Source of the DNA: JAHBTB01 sp964451255
GTDB taxonomy: Bacteria > Armatimonadota > Fimbriimonadia > Fimbriimonadales > Fimbriimonadaceae
Direction: 5' to 3'
NCBI GenBank assembly: GCA_964451255.1
Contig: CAYVHL010000004.1
Location: 62,001-126,000, forward strand
DNA length: 64,000 nt
Under the pieces are notes generated by a model. That model was not told where the DNA came from, did no database searches, and worked only from the letters and a program-made list of their open reading frames with translations. This document shows, piece by piece, positions 8,242-17,465 of the stretch. How positions within the stretch are numbered: the stretch's first letter is position 1; every line of letters begins with the position of its first letter. Position numbers and translations under genes: made by a program.

Positions 8242-9156
8242 ATGGTCGTACATTTCGGCGTGGCCCGTCTCGAGCCTGGTTGGAAGACCGCCGTCGCCTG
8301 CCTGGGGACATTCGACGGTGTCCATGTGGGCCACGCCGAGTTGGTGCGCCGGGCAGTGGAGAGGGCGCGTGAGGCCGAGTCGCCTGCCGTGGTCGTCACG
8401 TTCGACCGCCACCCCGCAGAAGTGCTCGCCCCTGACCGCACCCCGCCGTACCTGGCGACCTTGGACCAGAACTTCGCCCAGTTCTCGCGACTCGGCGTCG
8501 CCACGTGCGTCGTCCTTCCCTTCGACGCCGCATTCACGCAGGTCACCGCCGCCGGCTTCATGTCGCTTCTGACCGACCGAGTCCATGCCACCGAGTTCGT
8601 GGTCGGGCATGACTTTACGTTTGGCAAGGGTCGCGAAGCCGACGCGGCTTGGTTGGCCGCGCGTCACCGGGCGTTGGTCGTTCCGCCCGTCTTGGTGGAC
8701 GGTGTCCGCGTCAGCAGCACGGCGGTGAGAGCCGCCGTCCTCGAAGGCAGGATGGTCGACGCCACTCGCCTGTTGGGCAGGCCCTTTGCATTGGCCGGGG
8801 TGGTCGTGGGAGGGAAGAAGCTTGGCAGGGGCCTCGGGTATCCGACGGTAAACCTGGCCACATCGGGCCGGATGGCTGTTCCAGCTGACGGGGTCTACGC
8901 TGGGACGGCCGACACCGTGCTGGGCGAATATGCCGCCGCGATCAGCGTCGGGGTCCGGCCTGCGGTGGGGGGAGGAGCCCGGACCGTCGAAGCCTACTTG
9001 CTCGACTTCCCGGGAACCAGTCTCTATGGCTCGGCGGTCGAGTTACGCGTCCTCGAGAGGATGAGGGGAGAAGAAGACTTCCCCGACCTTGAATCGTTGA
9101 AGAAGGCGATAGCCCGCGACGTCGAGGCTGTGCGTGGTTTGGTCGGTCGTGCCTAG
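8242..9156 (+). CDS. ribF: Bifunctional riboflavin kinase / FAD synthetase
   Basis: RibF phosphorylates riboflavin to FMN and adenylates FMN to FAD. The N-terminal nucleotidyltransferase half has LGTFDGVHVGHAEL near residue 22, TFDRHPAEVLAP and FVVGHDFTFGKGREAD. The C-terminal kinase half has GRGLGYPTVNLA near residue 197, GVYAG, ISVGVRPAVGGG followed by a LLDF motif, and RGEEDFPDLESLK. The length of 304 residues is normal. Neighbours do not suggest a shared pathway. Confidence 0.97.
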   Translation: MVVHFGVARLEPGWKTAVACLGTFDGVHVGHAELVRRAVERAREAESPAVVVTFDRHPAEVLAPDRTPPYLATLDQNFAQFSRLGVATCVVLPFDAAFTQVTAAGFMSLLTDRVHATEFVVGHDFTFGKGREADAAWLAARHRALVVPPVLVDGVRVSSTAVRAAVLEGRMVDATRLLGRPFALAGVVVGGKKLGRGLGYPTVNLATSGRMAVPADGVYAGTADTVLGEYAAAISVGVRPAVGGGARTVEAYLLDFPGTSLYGSAVELRVLERMRGEEDFPDLESLKKAIARDVEAVRGLVGRA

Positions 9157-9197
9157 GCCACCGGAACACCCGTGGCTGTCAGAAGGTTGGCTGTGAC

Positions 9198-9662
9198 ATG
9201 AGGAAGTGGCTGGCCATCGGAGTCCCGTCGGCCCTCGCCGTCGGGCTCGTCGGATTCTATTACGCTAGCAGACCGGGCGACGACGCCCTCATCAAGCAGG
9301 CATTGGACGAGGCCGTCGCGGCTTCGAAGCAAGGCCGGCCCAACCCGGTGTTGGACGCGCTAAGCACAAAGTTCACTTATCAGGGCTTGTCCGCCGACCG
9401 AGGCGAGATCGCCAAGGTCGTGCGTGAAGCCAGGCCTGAGGTGACGGTCTTGTCACCCAAGCCGGAGATCACCGGTGACAAGGCGAAGATCCGCTCGGAC
9501 GTCGCCCTGAAGTTCGATTGGATGGGCATGTCGCTGGACAAGGTGGTCAAGGGAGTGGAGATTGACTTCGCACGCGAGCCCGCCATAGACTTCGCGGTCT
9601 TGCCCACCTCCCATTGGCGCATCACCAGCGTGACTGGGCCCGACCTGCCCGAAGGAGAATAA
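9198..9662 (+). CDS. Membrane-anchored NTF2-like hypothetical protein
   Basis: Not recognised by name. Residues 5-24 form one membrane helix or uncleaved signal; the remaining 130 residues resemble a small NTF2-like alpha-beta fold with an initial helix (DDALIKQALDEAVAASKQG) and later strands ending in the phrase HWRITSV, which is common in such domains. The stop overlaps the start of the next lipoprotein gene (TAATG), so the two are coupled and perhaps work together at the cell envelope. Confidence 0.65.
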   Translation: MRKWLAIGVPSALAVGLVGFYYASRPGDDALIKQALDEAVAASKQGRPNPVLDALSTKFTYQGLSADRGEIAKVVREARPEVTVLSPKPEITGDKAKIRSDVALKFDWMGMSLDKVVKGVEIDFAREPAIDFAVLPTSHWRITSVTGPDLPEGE

Positions 9663-9922
9663 TGGTCGTCATGCGAGTCCTCTTGGTCGTCTCTCTTTGC
9701 GCCTGTCTTGGCTTCCTGGTGGGCTGCGGCCCGCAAGAGCCTGAAGGCAGGATCGGTTCGACATCCACGGCCAAAGACGCGGCAAAGGGCGGCACATCCA
9801 CAGAAGCAGGGACAAAGGCGTCCACCGACGAAAAGGCGAAGGCGGACAGTGACAATTCGGCCTCCGCGAAGAAGGATGGCGCGGCACCCGAGTCATCGAA
9901 GCCGGCCCCCTCGACGAGTTAG
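9662..9922 (+). CDS. Small lipoprotein with disordered tail
   Basis: An 86-residue protein with a signal peptide and a clear lipobox, FLVGC, at about residues 17-21. The rest is a low-complexity chain of K, A, S, T, D and P, probably a flexible linker or spacer. It begins on the stop codon of the upstream gene. No function can be assigned. Confidence 0.6.
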   Translation: MVVMRVLLVVSLCACLGFLVGCGPQEPEGRIGSTSTAKDAAKGGTSTEAGTKASTDEKAKADSDNSASAKKDGAAPESSKPAPSTS

Positions 9923-9923
9923 C

Positions 9924-10046
9924 TTAGCGGTGGGCGGCCAACTGCCCACCGATTAGGATGGGAGTGAGCATCGAGGCCATCAATAGCCCGATGCCTATGA
10001 GCACCGCCATCTCCTTGGCCCGTTCCTTCCAGCGTACGAGGAGCAC
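9924..10046 (-). CDS. Possible 40-residue single-helix membrane protein
   Basis: On the minus strand a GTG-started frame runs for 40 codons to a TAA. It encodes a basic N-terminus (LVRWKERAKE) followed by a continuous hydrophobic helix of about 21 residues (VLIGIGLLMASMLTPILIGG). It lies 82 bases downstream of pdxS on the same strand, and an in-frame stop is present 33 bases upstream of the GTG. The arrangement of positive charges followed by one helix is what real small membrane proteins look like, but the start lacks a good ribosome site. Confidence 0.35.
   Translation of the reverse strand: MLLVRWKERAKEMAVLIGIGLLMASMLTPILIGGQLAAHR
9928..9951. terminator. Perfect 8-bp hairpin between converging genes
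   Basis: CGGTGGGC and GCCCACCG form a perfect inverted repeat with an 8-base loop just after the lipoprotein gene and at the end of the small minus-strand frame. There is no T-run on either side, so it is a weak candidate for a bidirectional terminator. Confidence 0.3.
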
Positions 10047-10128
10047 TTCAAGGCGTGTTCCACCAATCTGTGCGCAGCACCACCCTCATTTCGCTGGGTG
10101 GCGTCAATCCCCGCAATTTGGGTTGCGG

Positions 10129-11034
10129 TCACCAACCTCTGGGGGCGAGGAGTTCCTTTTCAGGCAACGAGGAGACATTGATGCCAACCATGGGTTCTCC
10201 AAGTCCGGCGCTGATCTCGGCGAGCTTCTTGGGCTCGTCGTGGAACAGCACCGCCTCGACGATAGCCTTGGCCCGGCGGGCGGGGTCGCCGCTCTTGAAG
10301 ATGCCACTGCCGACAAACACGGTCTCGGCCCCGAGCTTCATCATCAACGCCGCGTCCGCCGGGGTCGCGATGCCGCCCGCACTGAAGTTGGGTACGGGAA
10401 GCTTGCCCAACTTGGCGACTTCCTGGACAAGTTCAAGCGGGGCCTGGTGTTCCTTGGCGAGAACATAGAGTTCGTCTGGCCGCGCTCCTTGGGCCTGGCG
10501 GATCTCGGACATGATCGTCCGCATGTGGCGGACGGCTTCGACCACGTCGCCTGTCCCCGCCTCTCCTTTGGTGCGGATCATCGCCGCGCCCTCGGCGCAC
10601 CGGCGTAGAGCCTCCCCTAAGTTGCGGGCACCGCAAACAAAGGGGACAGTGAAACGGTGCTTGTCCACGTGGTTCTCGTAGTCAGCCGGGGTCAGAACCT
10701 CGCTTTCGTCGATGAAGTCGACTTCCAAGGCCTCGAGGATCTCGGCCTCGACAAAATGACCGATCCGGCACTTGGCCATGACCGGGACGGAGACCGCGTT
10801 CTTGATCCCGATGATGAGTTCCGGGTCGCTCATCCGGGCGACGCCGCCCTGAGCGCGGATGTCGGCAGGCACCCGTTCGAGAGCCATCACGGCGACAGCG
10901 CCGGCGTCCTCGGCGATCTTTGCCTGGTCGGGCGTGACGACGTCCATGATGACGCCGCCTTTGAGCATCTCGGCCAGGCCGACCTTGTTGCGCCATGTGT
11001 TCTGACCGTGGGCGACGCCGTTCGTGGTGTTCAT
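10129..11034 (-). CDS. pdxS: Pyridoxal 5'-phosphate synthase lyase subunit PdxS
   Basis: PdxS condenses ribose 5-phosphate, glyceraldehyde 3-phosphate and ammonia into PLP. The 301-residue protein has the family hallmarks: GGVIMDVVTPDQAKIAEDAG near residue 26, ALERVPADIRAQGGVARM, an FIDESEVLTPAD strand, the MIRTKGEAGTG phosphate loop and PVPNFSAGGIATPADAALMM. The active-site lysines (VMAKCRIGH and RTKGEAG) are present. The glutaminase partner pdxT is not next to it, so it must lie elsewhere. Confidence 0.98.
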   Translation of the reverse strand: MNTTNGVAHGQNTWRNKVGLAEMLKGGVIMDVVTPDQAKIAEDAGAVAVMALERVPADIRAQGGVARMSDPELIIGIKNAVSVPVMAKCRIGHFVEAEILEALEVDFIDESEVLTPADYENHVDKHRFTVPFVCGARNLGEALRRCAEGAAMIRTKGEAGTGDVVEAVRHMRTIMSEIRQAQGARPDELYVLAKEHQAPLELVQEVAKLGKLPVPNFSAGGIATPADAALMMKLGAETVFVGSGIFKSGDPARRAKAIVEAVLFHDEPKKLAEISAGLGEPMVGINVSSLPEKELLAPRGW

Positions 11035-11160
11035 CGTCTGAAATCCTTCGGGGAACCGCGACGCACGCCTGGACGTGCTTTGGCCAACGGTTCTTCGCGA
11101 AACTTTCTAAGATTGTACAGCGGCCCCTGGAGTGGGCCCAGCACGACGGCCCGAAAAGAA

Positions 11161-11667
11161 TTAGGCCAACCAGTAACGTCGCTTGCCTAGGAACTCGAAC
11201 AGTGCCTGCTCGCCTTGCAGCCTGTCCATCGTTCGGACGTGCTGCGCAGTGAATTCGGCGACGACCTGCTGTTCCTCAGGTGTCAGATTGGGGTTCGCGG
11301 CTTCGCGGTTGCGGGCCGCGATCGCCGCCGCTTCTTGGTCGTCGAGCCAGATTCCGCGACACTCTGTGCAACGGTCGATGACGATCTCTTTCGATTCGAC
11401 ATAGTGGAACCGGAGCATCGGGCCATGTCCGACGGGGCAAGTGTCGAACCCGGTTCCAGGTGGCTCGACCCCCTCAGGTCTGACTGCGACATCGACCTCC
11501 TGCAACTCGTCCGGCACACGGACGAGTGTCGCAAACTCTTCGCAGGTGAACCAAAGGCCGCCGCATCGAGGGCACCTGTCCATCTGGTGGCCCTCATGGG
11601 TGAAGGGGACGAGGGTGGTGGAGTCGAGCGGGCATCGCTTCGTAGTGACGGCGTCCATTGATCTCAT
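11161..11667 (-). CDS. Tandem TFIIB-type zinc-ribbon protein
   Basis: The product carries two zf-TFIIB knuckles: CPLD with DRCPRCGGLWF near residues 13-45, and CPVG with DRCTECRGIWLD near residues 88-120. The C-terminal 45 residues are helical and rich in Q and E. Such proteins are widespread and of unknown function, presumably metal binding. Start codons at 11667 and 11658 are both possible; neither has a strong ribosome site. The gene diverges from the methyltransferase gene 57 bases away. Confidence 0.75.
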   Translation of the reverse strand: MRSMDAVTTKRCPLDSTTLVPFTHEGHQMDRCPRCGGLWFTCEEFATLVRVPDELQEVDVAVRPEGVEPPGTGFDTCPVGHGPMLRFHYVESKEIVIDRCTECRGIWLDDQEAAAIAARNREAANPNLTPEEQQVVAEFTAQHVRTMDRLQGEQALFEFLGKRRYWLA

Positions 11668-11724
11668 TGTGCAGGATAATGCCCCAGCCAAATTTGGTAT
11701 GCCGCCGTCTCGTGGCAGGGCAGA

Positions 11725-12861
11725 ATGACAGTGGTGCGACCGAACGAGGAAACGGCCCTTGCCCTGGCCAAGGACAGACCTGCGACACCCAAGGAGATCG
11801 CCCGGTTGGCCGAGGCGGTCGGCGAGGAGGCGGCCAGGTGGGCCTTCACCCAATGGGTGCTTCGTGGACGTGCCTTGGCAAAGTTCGCCCGTGCCAATGA
11901 GATGCTCTTCACGCGCGACGGCTTGGAGATGGCCAGCCATGAGTCCGTGGCCTCCCTCCACGCCGCCCTCCTCACCGGCGCCTTGCCGGATGGTCCCGAC
12001 GCGCGCGGAAGTGGGGGCCGCCAGCTACTCGACGCCACGTGCGGCATCGGTGCCGACACTGTCGCATTGGCCATGGCCGGCCCCACAACCTCTTGCGACA
12101 CGAACCCCGAGCACGCGGAAATGGCACGCCATAATCTCATGGTCCACGGCTTGGGGGCGGACGTCCGAACTGTCGACTCCATGTCACTCGACTGGTCGGG
12201 GTTGGCGGTCGTGGTCGACCCCCAACGTCGCACGGCCAGAGGCCGTACCCTTGACCCTCAAGAATTCAGCCCTCCTCTCGACAAGGTGTTCGCCAAGTGC
12301 CGCACTGCCCGGCGCGCCCTGGTGAAGCTGTCGCCGCTCTTGCCGGACAGCCTTCTGGAGAAAGGGGACGGCCTCGCCTTTGTCAGCCACAACGGAGAGT
12401 GTTGCGAAGCATTGGTGACGTTTGGCGCGTTCGAAGGGCGATGTGCCTTCCATGTCGAATCGGGTAGTCGTTTGGATGCCAAGGAACTGACGGCCACATA
12501 CGACGGGCCACTGGCTTACATCCAAGAAGCCGACCCAGCCGCCATCCGCGCCCACGCGCTCGGCCGGTTCGGGCTGGCCGGCCTTGGAGACTCGAACGGG
12601 TATCTGACCGGGGACGAAGCCCGGTCTTCGCCCTGGCTGCGAAACTACCGGGTCGTGTGGCACGGCCCGTTTCACGAGACCCGGCTTCGGGCCGCCGTCC
12701 GCGAACATGGGCTCCAGATCGTCGCAGTCAAAAAGAGGGGCGTCGCCATCGAGCCGGAAAGACTGCGAAAGAGGCTCGCGGGGCCGGAGGGAAAGAACGC
12801 AGTCGTCATCCTTTATGCGGTCGGCAAAGGCGTCCGTGCCGCCCTAGCCGAACGTGCCTGA
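11725..12861 (+). CDS. SAM-dependent methyltransferase with THUMP-like C-terminal domain
   Basis: Class I methyltransferase fold with motif I LLDATCGIGADTVALA near residues 104-119 and an acidic loop CDTNPEHAEMA after it. The VDPQRR motif near residue 166 and the C-terminal region with ARSSPWLRNYRVV, VKKRGV and a final strand match the family that combines a methyltransferase core with a THUMP-like tail. Substrate is unknown; RNA is a reasonable guess from the THUMP-like part. The length of 378 residues agrees with that family. Confidence 0.8.
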   Translation: MTVVRPNEETALALAKDRPATPKEIARLAEAVGEEAARWAFTQWVLRGRALAKFARANEMLFTRDGLEMASHESVASLHAALLTGALPDGPDARGSGGRQLLDATCGIGADTVALAMAGPTTSCDTNPEHAEMARHNLMVHGLGADVRTVDSMSLDWSGLAVVVDPQRRTARGRTLDPQEFSPPLDKVFAKCRTARRALVKLSPLLPDSLLEKGDGLAFVSHNGECCEALVTFGAFEGRCAFHVESGSRLDAKELTATYDGPLAYIQEADPAAIRAHALGRFGLAGLGDSNGYLTGDEARSSPWLRNYRVVWHGPFHETRLRAAVREHGLQIVAVKKRGVAIEPERLRKRLAGPEGKNAVVILYAVGKGVRAALAERA

Positions 12862-12912
12862 CCTCAAGTTTCGGCGACTGCGTCCCGACAATCCTACCAG
12901 GGAGTCTCCGCC

Positions 12913-13785
12913 TTGGCCGCAAAGCTAGCCACGAAGTCACAAAAAACGTCCGTCCTGAGTCTGGAATGCCAGCTCGCGCAGGTTCAAATCAGACGGTTCC
13001 TCAACGGCGACAACATACCAGAGGAACTGCTCAAGGAACTGGAGAACCACCTCAAGCACTGCTCTGATTGCCTCGCGGTCGCCAAGGGAGAGAAGGCGGC
13101 GGTGGAAGCCCACATGATCGCCACTCCTTCAGCGGCGGTTGCCGAGAGGCAGAGCCGACCCTTGACCGGGGTCTTGGACGTGTTCAAGCAACCGAAGACC
13201 CTATTGCTCAGCGTCGCTCTCGCCGTCGTGTTGATTGTGATGTCGACCGTCTTGCGCGACCCGACCAAGCTCCTTGGGACAAAGGCGATCGGCAGTTTTG
13301 CCGGAACGGTCTCTGAAGAGGTGAAGCCAGGCGACAAGGCTTCGGAGCCGTCCGACAAGGTCAAGGAATCGGGCGACGACCCGACGGATGCCGACCATCC
13401 CGGCCCCAGCGAGCCTGACAAGAAGGCATCTGTAGCGCAGAACGCCACTGGCGACCAAACCGCCAGCCCGGCCGAGGCGGCCGTCGCGGCGGCGCGCGAC
13501 GCCGCCAAACAGGATACGCCCGCACCTGAATCCACAGCCAAGGAGCCGTCCAAACCAGTCACCAGCGTTCCTGGTGCGACTGGCCACCCGACTCTGGGCA
13601 AGCGACCTATCCTCGAGGCCAACGAAGGGTCAGGCAAGCCCAAACCTCCGGCGGTTCACGGATCCACCCGCCGACGAACGAGTACGACGAGACGTTCGAC
13701 CACGACGAAGCGGCCGGCCAAATCCGGATCGAAATCCACTAAGTCGACCGGCAAACCCGCAGAGATCCATGTCTACAAGGATTGA
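12913..13785 (+). CDS. Anti-sigma-like zf-HC2 protein with one membrane helix
   Basis: Residues 17-55 hold a zinc-binding anti-sigma motif: an early Cys in LSLECQLAQV, then HLKHCSDC (HxxxCxxC). One membrane helix follows at about residues 94-112. The outer 175 residues are low complexity, rich in K, P, S, T, A, D, with a very basic arginine-rich patch near the end. Anti-sigma factors hold an ECF sigma factor at the membrane, but no sigma gene lies beside this one. The TTG start is chosen because GGGAG lies nine bases upstream and no ATG precedes the motif. Confidence 0.65.
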   Translation: MAAKLATKSQKTSVLSLECQLAQVQIRRFLNGDNIPEELLKELENHLKHCSDCLAVAKGEKAAVEAHMIATPSAAVAERQSRPLTGVLDVFKQPKTLLLSVALAVVLIVMSTVLRDPTKLLGTKAIGSFAGTVSEEVKPGDKASEPSDKVKESGDDPTDADHPGPSEPDKKASVAQNATGDQTASPAEAAVAAARDAAKQDTPAPESTAKEPSKPVTSVPGATGHPTLGKRPILEANEGSGKPKPPAVHGSTRRRTSTTRRSTTTKRPAKSGSKSTKSTGKPAEIHVYKD

Positions 13786-13804
13786 AGCCAAGTAGGACGA
13801 GAAT

Positions 13805-14491
13805 ATGAGCAAACGAACCATCACCGCACTTTGCGCCCTCTGTCTGTTGGCGCCGTTCGCAGTTTCGCAAGCAGTGCCATATGACGCCAACATCGGTGTG
13901 GCGACGGACTCGACCGGCAAAGTCTCCATCGCATCTAAAGGGCGCGACGTCCGCGACGTCCTCTACGATTTGTTCACTCAAGGCAAGAGGAACTTTGTTG
14001 TCCAGGGCGAGGTCCATGCCAACCTATATCTGTCTCTCCAAGGCGTGACGTTCGACCAAGCCCTTGGAATCGTACTGCGCCAGACGAAGTTGGAGTACCG
14101 GGTCAAAGACGGCGTCACCTATATCGCCAAGGACTTTCCAGCCGACGAGCCGTCAAGTCAGCAAACGGGCGAGGACGCCAAGGTCACCGACGCCCAAAGC
14201 GCGGCCACGAGTAAGACGACCAGTGCAGCTCCAGCTTCGTCCAAGGTCGATTTGAGCAAGAAGGTGTCGGTCAAGGAGTCGAAGATCGCCTTACGCGACC
14301 TCATCAAGACATTCTCGAACCAGACCGGCATCGACATTGTCGTCGCCCACGACGTGAAGGACTACCGCATGGACGTGAACCTGCAAAACAAGACACTCAA
14401 GTACGCTCTCGAGGTGATCGCAAAGGGTGCGCGGCTCCAGTTCTACGTGCGGGATTCCGGCGACGTCTTGGTCGAGAACAAAGTCGGCTAG
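13805..14491 (+). CDS. Exported protein with two secretin/TonB N-terminal (STN) domains
   Basis: A signal peptide (residues 1-22, ending AVSQA) is followed by two STN-type modules: residues 38-105 (RDVRDVLYDLF, then GVTFDQALGIVLRQ and YRVKDGVTYI) and residues 153-228 (IALRDLIKTFSNQTGIDIVV, then TLKYALEVIAKGARLQFYV). An S/T/A-rich linker joins them. STN domains usually precede a secretin pore; here the pore is missing, so it may be a periplasmic accessory of a type II or type IV pilus secretin. It lies 19 bases after the anti-sigma-like gene. Confidence 0.7.
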   Translation: MSKRTITALCALCLLAPFAVSQAVPYDANIGVATDSTGKVSIASKGRDVRDVLYDLFTQGKRNFVVQGEVHANLYLSLQGVTFDQALGIVLRQTKLEYRVKDGVTYIAKDFPADEPSSQQTGEDAKVTDAQSAATSKTTSAAPASSKVDLSKKVSVKESKIALRDLIKTFSNQTGIDIVVAHDVKDYRMDVNLQNKTLKYALEVIAKGARLQFYVRDSGDVLVENKVG

Positions 14492-14506
14492 GAGTTGGTC
14501 TCGGGT

Positions 14507-16117
14507 TCACTCTGGTGATGCGTCCAATCTGGCAAGCCAAGCCTTAAGGCGCGGATCCAGAGGGAAAGCCGCCTCCAGCTCGGTGGCCGCCGTCCTCAGG
14601 ACGGCAGGCAGGTGCCGCACGTCGAGCAGCGCATCCATGTCCGCCTTCGCCAAGTGCTCCGCGGCCGTGGCAAGCATCCTGGTCTGGCGGGCCAGGCTCC
14701 ATGCGTAAAGGAGTCGGACAGCCGGATCGTCACGGTGTCGCAGTAGTTCATCGGCGAGCCTGGCAAAGTCCGCCCAGAGCCCCCAAGCGGCAAGCCTGGC
14801 GAGGCAGTCCCATGCGATCGCGGGATCCGTGGTGAGTGGGGCGACAAGCGGATTAGGCTCCTGTGATTGCCCTTGCTCTTGACGGAGAAAGGCCTCCACA
14901 CGGAGCATCGGCTCCATCGGGGACAAGAAGTGTGCGTTGGGAAGGGAAGATTCGTCCTCCTCGCCAGAATGCCTGCCGATCGAGGCCTTGGCCCACCAGA
15001 GCAACGGGTCATCCCCGTTCGTGACGAGGGCGTCGTCGATGGCTTGGCTCGCGCCTTGCCAATCTTCCGCGCGGACGGCCGCCATGGCGCGTGTCGTGGC
15101 GACGATATGTTCGGTTCCTGGGACGCCGGTTGGTAAGGGTCGAGGGTCACGCAAACAAGCTTGCCACTCTCTCGCGCAGGTTCGAAATCGGTCGTCAAGG
15201 CCAATTGTCGGCCCGTCGGCCCAGAACTCTGCGGCCCGGCTTGGCCAAGTCGCGCGCCTTGGCCCTTGAACTGGCCCGTTTCGATGGATTTCGCCCGTCT
15301 GTCGTCCGGCGATGACGACCGCGGCCCTGGCGATCGGCGGCAGGTCAGCGAGCGACACGACGGTCGTGGATTCGCGGGCGAGCGTGATCGAAGCCTTCAT
15401 CGTCTGACCGTCCTCCACCTGGACGTGCAGCTCCACTTCGCCGAAGTCTTCTTGAGAGACGATTTCCAAGGATTCCGATCGAAGTTGGGCCACCCACCCG
15501 TCCCCGACCCCGGACACTTTGCCTAGGCCGCCGAACGCGGAGATCGACAGAGTGCCCTCGACACTCCTGCCTCCCATGAGGACGCAGGGGTCTGTATCCA
15601 ATGCCTCCCAACCCGCGTCGTCCTCGGCCAGGGGCCCAGAGCACCGGATGAGCAAGCCTGAGCCCTCGTCTCCGCATTGGACGACTGAAAGGGGGCCCCC
15701 GGTCCAAGCCTGCGCTTGCCCAGACCAACCGAAGAGCTTCGGAAGACGGACGGCTTCAAGGGTCCGGTTGTGCAGTCGGACATCGATTTGGATCCATGGG
15801 CTGCCAGGGCTCAGGGTGACGACCGACCAGACGTCGATCCCGATCGCCTCGGATAACCCAAAGACTGAGATCGCACCTGGGTCGCTTTCTGAACCCGGCG
15901 TGCTTGTCTGATGCGATGTAGGGGCATCGAGCCGCATCTGACCGGCGACACCACGCAGGCCTCCGGAGCAAATCGCAGTGGACGACCGCTTGTCTAGAAT
16001 CTCCACGATTTGACCGCCACGGTCGGGCAGGAGGGTGACACTGACCAGGCTGTTTTCGAGGGTCACGACCGGGCGGTTGCCGTCGTCTTGGTGGTTGTTC
16101 GTCCTCAGAGTGACCAT
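14507..16117 (-). CDS. Large protein with DUF5107-like (mutarotase-fold) N-terminus and helical-repeat C-terminus
   Basis: The first 270 residues are beta-rich and start with a phrase typical of galactose-mutarotase-like domains (VSVTLLPDRGGQIVEI) and later SPWIQIDVRLHNRT. The C-terminal 200 residues are helical and TPR-like (WQGASQAIDDALVTNGDDPLLWWAKA). This combination resembles DUF5107 proteins of unknown role, perhaps sugar related. The ATG at 16117 is chosen because the earlier start at 16189 would overlap the divergent gene. No signal peptide is seen. Confidence 0.55.
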   Translation of the reverse strand: MVTLRTNNHQDDGNRPVVTLENSLVSVTLLPDRGGQIVEILDKRSSTAICSGGLRGVAGQMRLDAPTSHQTSTPGSESDPGAISVFGLSEAIGIDVWSVVTLSPGSPWIQIDVRLHNRTLEAVRLPKLFGWSGQAQAWTGGPLSVVQCGDEGSGLLIRCSGPLAEDDAGWEALDTDPCVLMGGRSVEGTLSISAFGGLGKVSGVGDGWVAQLRSESLEIVSQEDFGEVELHVQVEDGQTMKASITLARESTTVVSLADLPPIARAAVVIAGRQTGEIHRNGPVQGPRRATWPSRAAEFWADGPTIGLDDRFRTCAREWQACLRDPRPLPTGVPGTEHIVATTRAMAAVRAEDWQGASQAIDDALVTNGDDPLLWWAKASIGRHSGEEDESSLPNAHFLSPMEPMLRVEAFLRQEQGQSQEPNPLVAPLTTDPAIAWDCLARLAAWGLWADFARLADELLRHRDDPAVRLLYAWSLARQTRMLATAAEHLAKADMDALLDVRHLPAVLRTAATELEAAFPLDPRLKAWLARLDASPE

Positions 16118-16176
16118 TTTTGGGCCAGATTTAGCCGACAGTACGTCTATAACAGTAAGGGCTGTCGCCCCACAGT

Positions 16177-16701
16177 ATGTCTGCCACACCCGACCGCATA
16201 GGTTTGTTTGTCATCAAGTACGTCGTTGTGCCCGCCATCTTGGCGGCAGTCGGCTATTTCGTCGTCGGACCGGTGGTCGGACGGATGTCCGCCATCGACA
16301 AGAGTCCGGACGCCAAGGCTGAGATGTCGGAGTTGCAAAAACAGGCTGACATGGCGTCCCGCGCGGCTGACGCCTCCCAACAAGGAAAGCCGGTGTCACC
16401 TCCATCTGGAGAGCACGCCGTGCCGGATGTCGACCTGCAGATTGACACTGGCCCACAGCCCCCCGACCGTACAAAGCCCGCAGAGAAGTCTGAGGATCCA
16501 ACGGTCGGCGATCAACCTGATGTTGCCGAACCGGACGAATCGCCCGGGCTCGACGCCACCCCAAAACCTGCCAAGACGACCAAGGCCAAACCCGAGAAGC
16601 CTGCCGGATCGAAGCCGAAGACCCCTAAGAAACCGGAACAGAAGTTGCCGGACACGCCTGTCGTCGGCGGAGACGCCTCTGGCGACACCGTGGGCGGCTA
16701 A
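16177..16701 (+). CDS. Single-helix membrane protein with long disordered tail
   Basis: Not recognised. Residues 11-35 form one membrane helix; residues 36-66 may be a short helix; the remaining 105 residues are low complexity, rich in P, K, D, E and T. It diverges from the large minus-strand gene 59 bases away and converges with tatD, overlapping its end by four bases. Confidence 0.5.
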   Translation: MSATPDRIGLFVIKYVVVPAILAAVGYFVVGPVVGRMSAIDKSPDAKAEMSELQKQADMASRAADASQQGKPVSPPSGEHAVPDVDLQIDTGPQPPDRTKPAEKSEDPTVGDQPDVAEPDESPGLDATPKPAKTTKAKPEKPAGSKPKTPKKPEQKLPDTPVVGGDASGDTVGG

Positions 16702-17465
16702 CGCAGTCTGAAGAAGGAGTCCGCGTTTTGGTTAGTTATTGACTTGACTGTTTCGGTCGACAGCCCGAGCGTGTCGGCAAGGCCTTCTCCCACGATGCCG
16801 ACCCAAGCTGGCTGGTTCGGCTTCCCTCGATGGGGATGAGGAGAAAGCCAAGGGGCGTCCGTCTCGACCACAAGCCGTTCGATGCCGATTTGTCGGATCA
16901 CGGACCGCAAATCGTCTGCCTTCTTATACGTCACCGGCCCGTCGACACCAAAATAGCACCCAAGCGTCATGGCCCGCACCGCATCGTCGCCTGACCCTGC
17001 GAAGCAGTGCAAAAGGTAGGGTCGCGCAGGCCGGGATTCCAAAACTGTGAGGAGCTCGGGGTAAGCCTCTCGGCAGTGAAAGACCACGGGCCGATTGAGT
17101 TTTTCCGCTAGGTCAAGTTGCGCCTCAAGGGCCAGGCGTTGCTGTTCCAGCGTGGCGTATGTCCAGTGGAAGTCCAATCCGATCTCGCCGATCGCCACGA
17201 CCTTGGGGTGTTGCGCCAACTCTTCGATCCTGCTCAACTCGGCCAAGGAGAAATTGGCCGCCATGTTTGGGTGCCAGCCGACCACCGCCCAGATGTTCTC
17301 AAACCTTTCACTCAGGACTACCGCCTTCTGGCTCGACTCCGTGTCGACCCCGACCACGACCAATCGGTCGACGCCGCTGTCCCGGGCCTCGCGGACAGCC
17401 GCCTCGGGGTCCGGGAAGGCATCTTCGTCGTTCAGGTGGCAATGGGTGTCGGTCCAGCCGCTCAC
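16698..17465 (-). CDS. TatD-family metal-dependent hydrolase / DNase
   Basis: TatD proteins are TIM-barrel, metal-dependent 3'-5' exonucleases. All ligands are visible: DTHCHLND at residues 6-13, GEIGLDFHW near residue 95, VFHCREA, LLHCFAGS and VVETDAPWLSP near the end. The length of 255 residues is standard. It is the last gene of a tightly overlapping minus-strand run (menG, polyprenyl synthase, HAD phosphatase, tatD). Confidence 0.95.
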   Translation of the reverse strand: MSGWTDTHCHLNDEDAFPDPEAAVREARDSGVDRLVVVGVDTESSQKAVVLSERFENIWAVVGWHPNMAANFSLAELSRIEELAQHPKVVAIGEIGLDFHWTYATLEQQRLALEAQLDLAEKLNRPVVFHCREAYPELLTVLESRPARPYLLHCFAGSGDDAVRAMTLGCYFGVDGPVTYKKADDLRSVIRQIGIERLVVETDAPWLSPHPHRGKPNQPAWVGIVGEGLADTLGLSTETVKSITNQNADSFFRLR

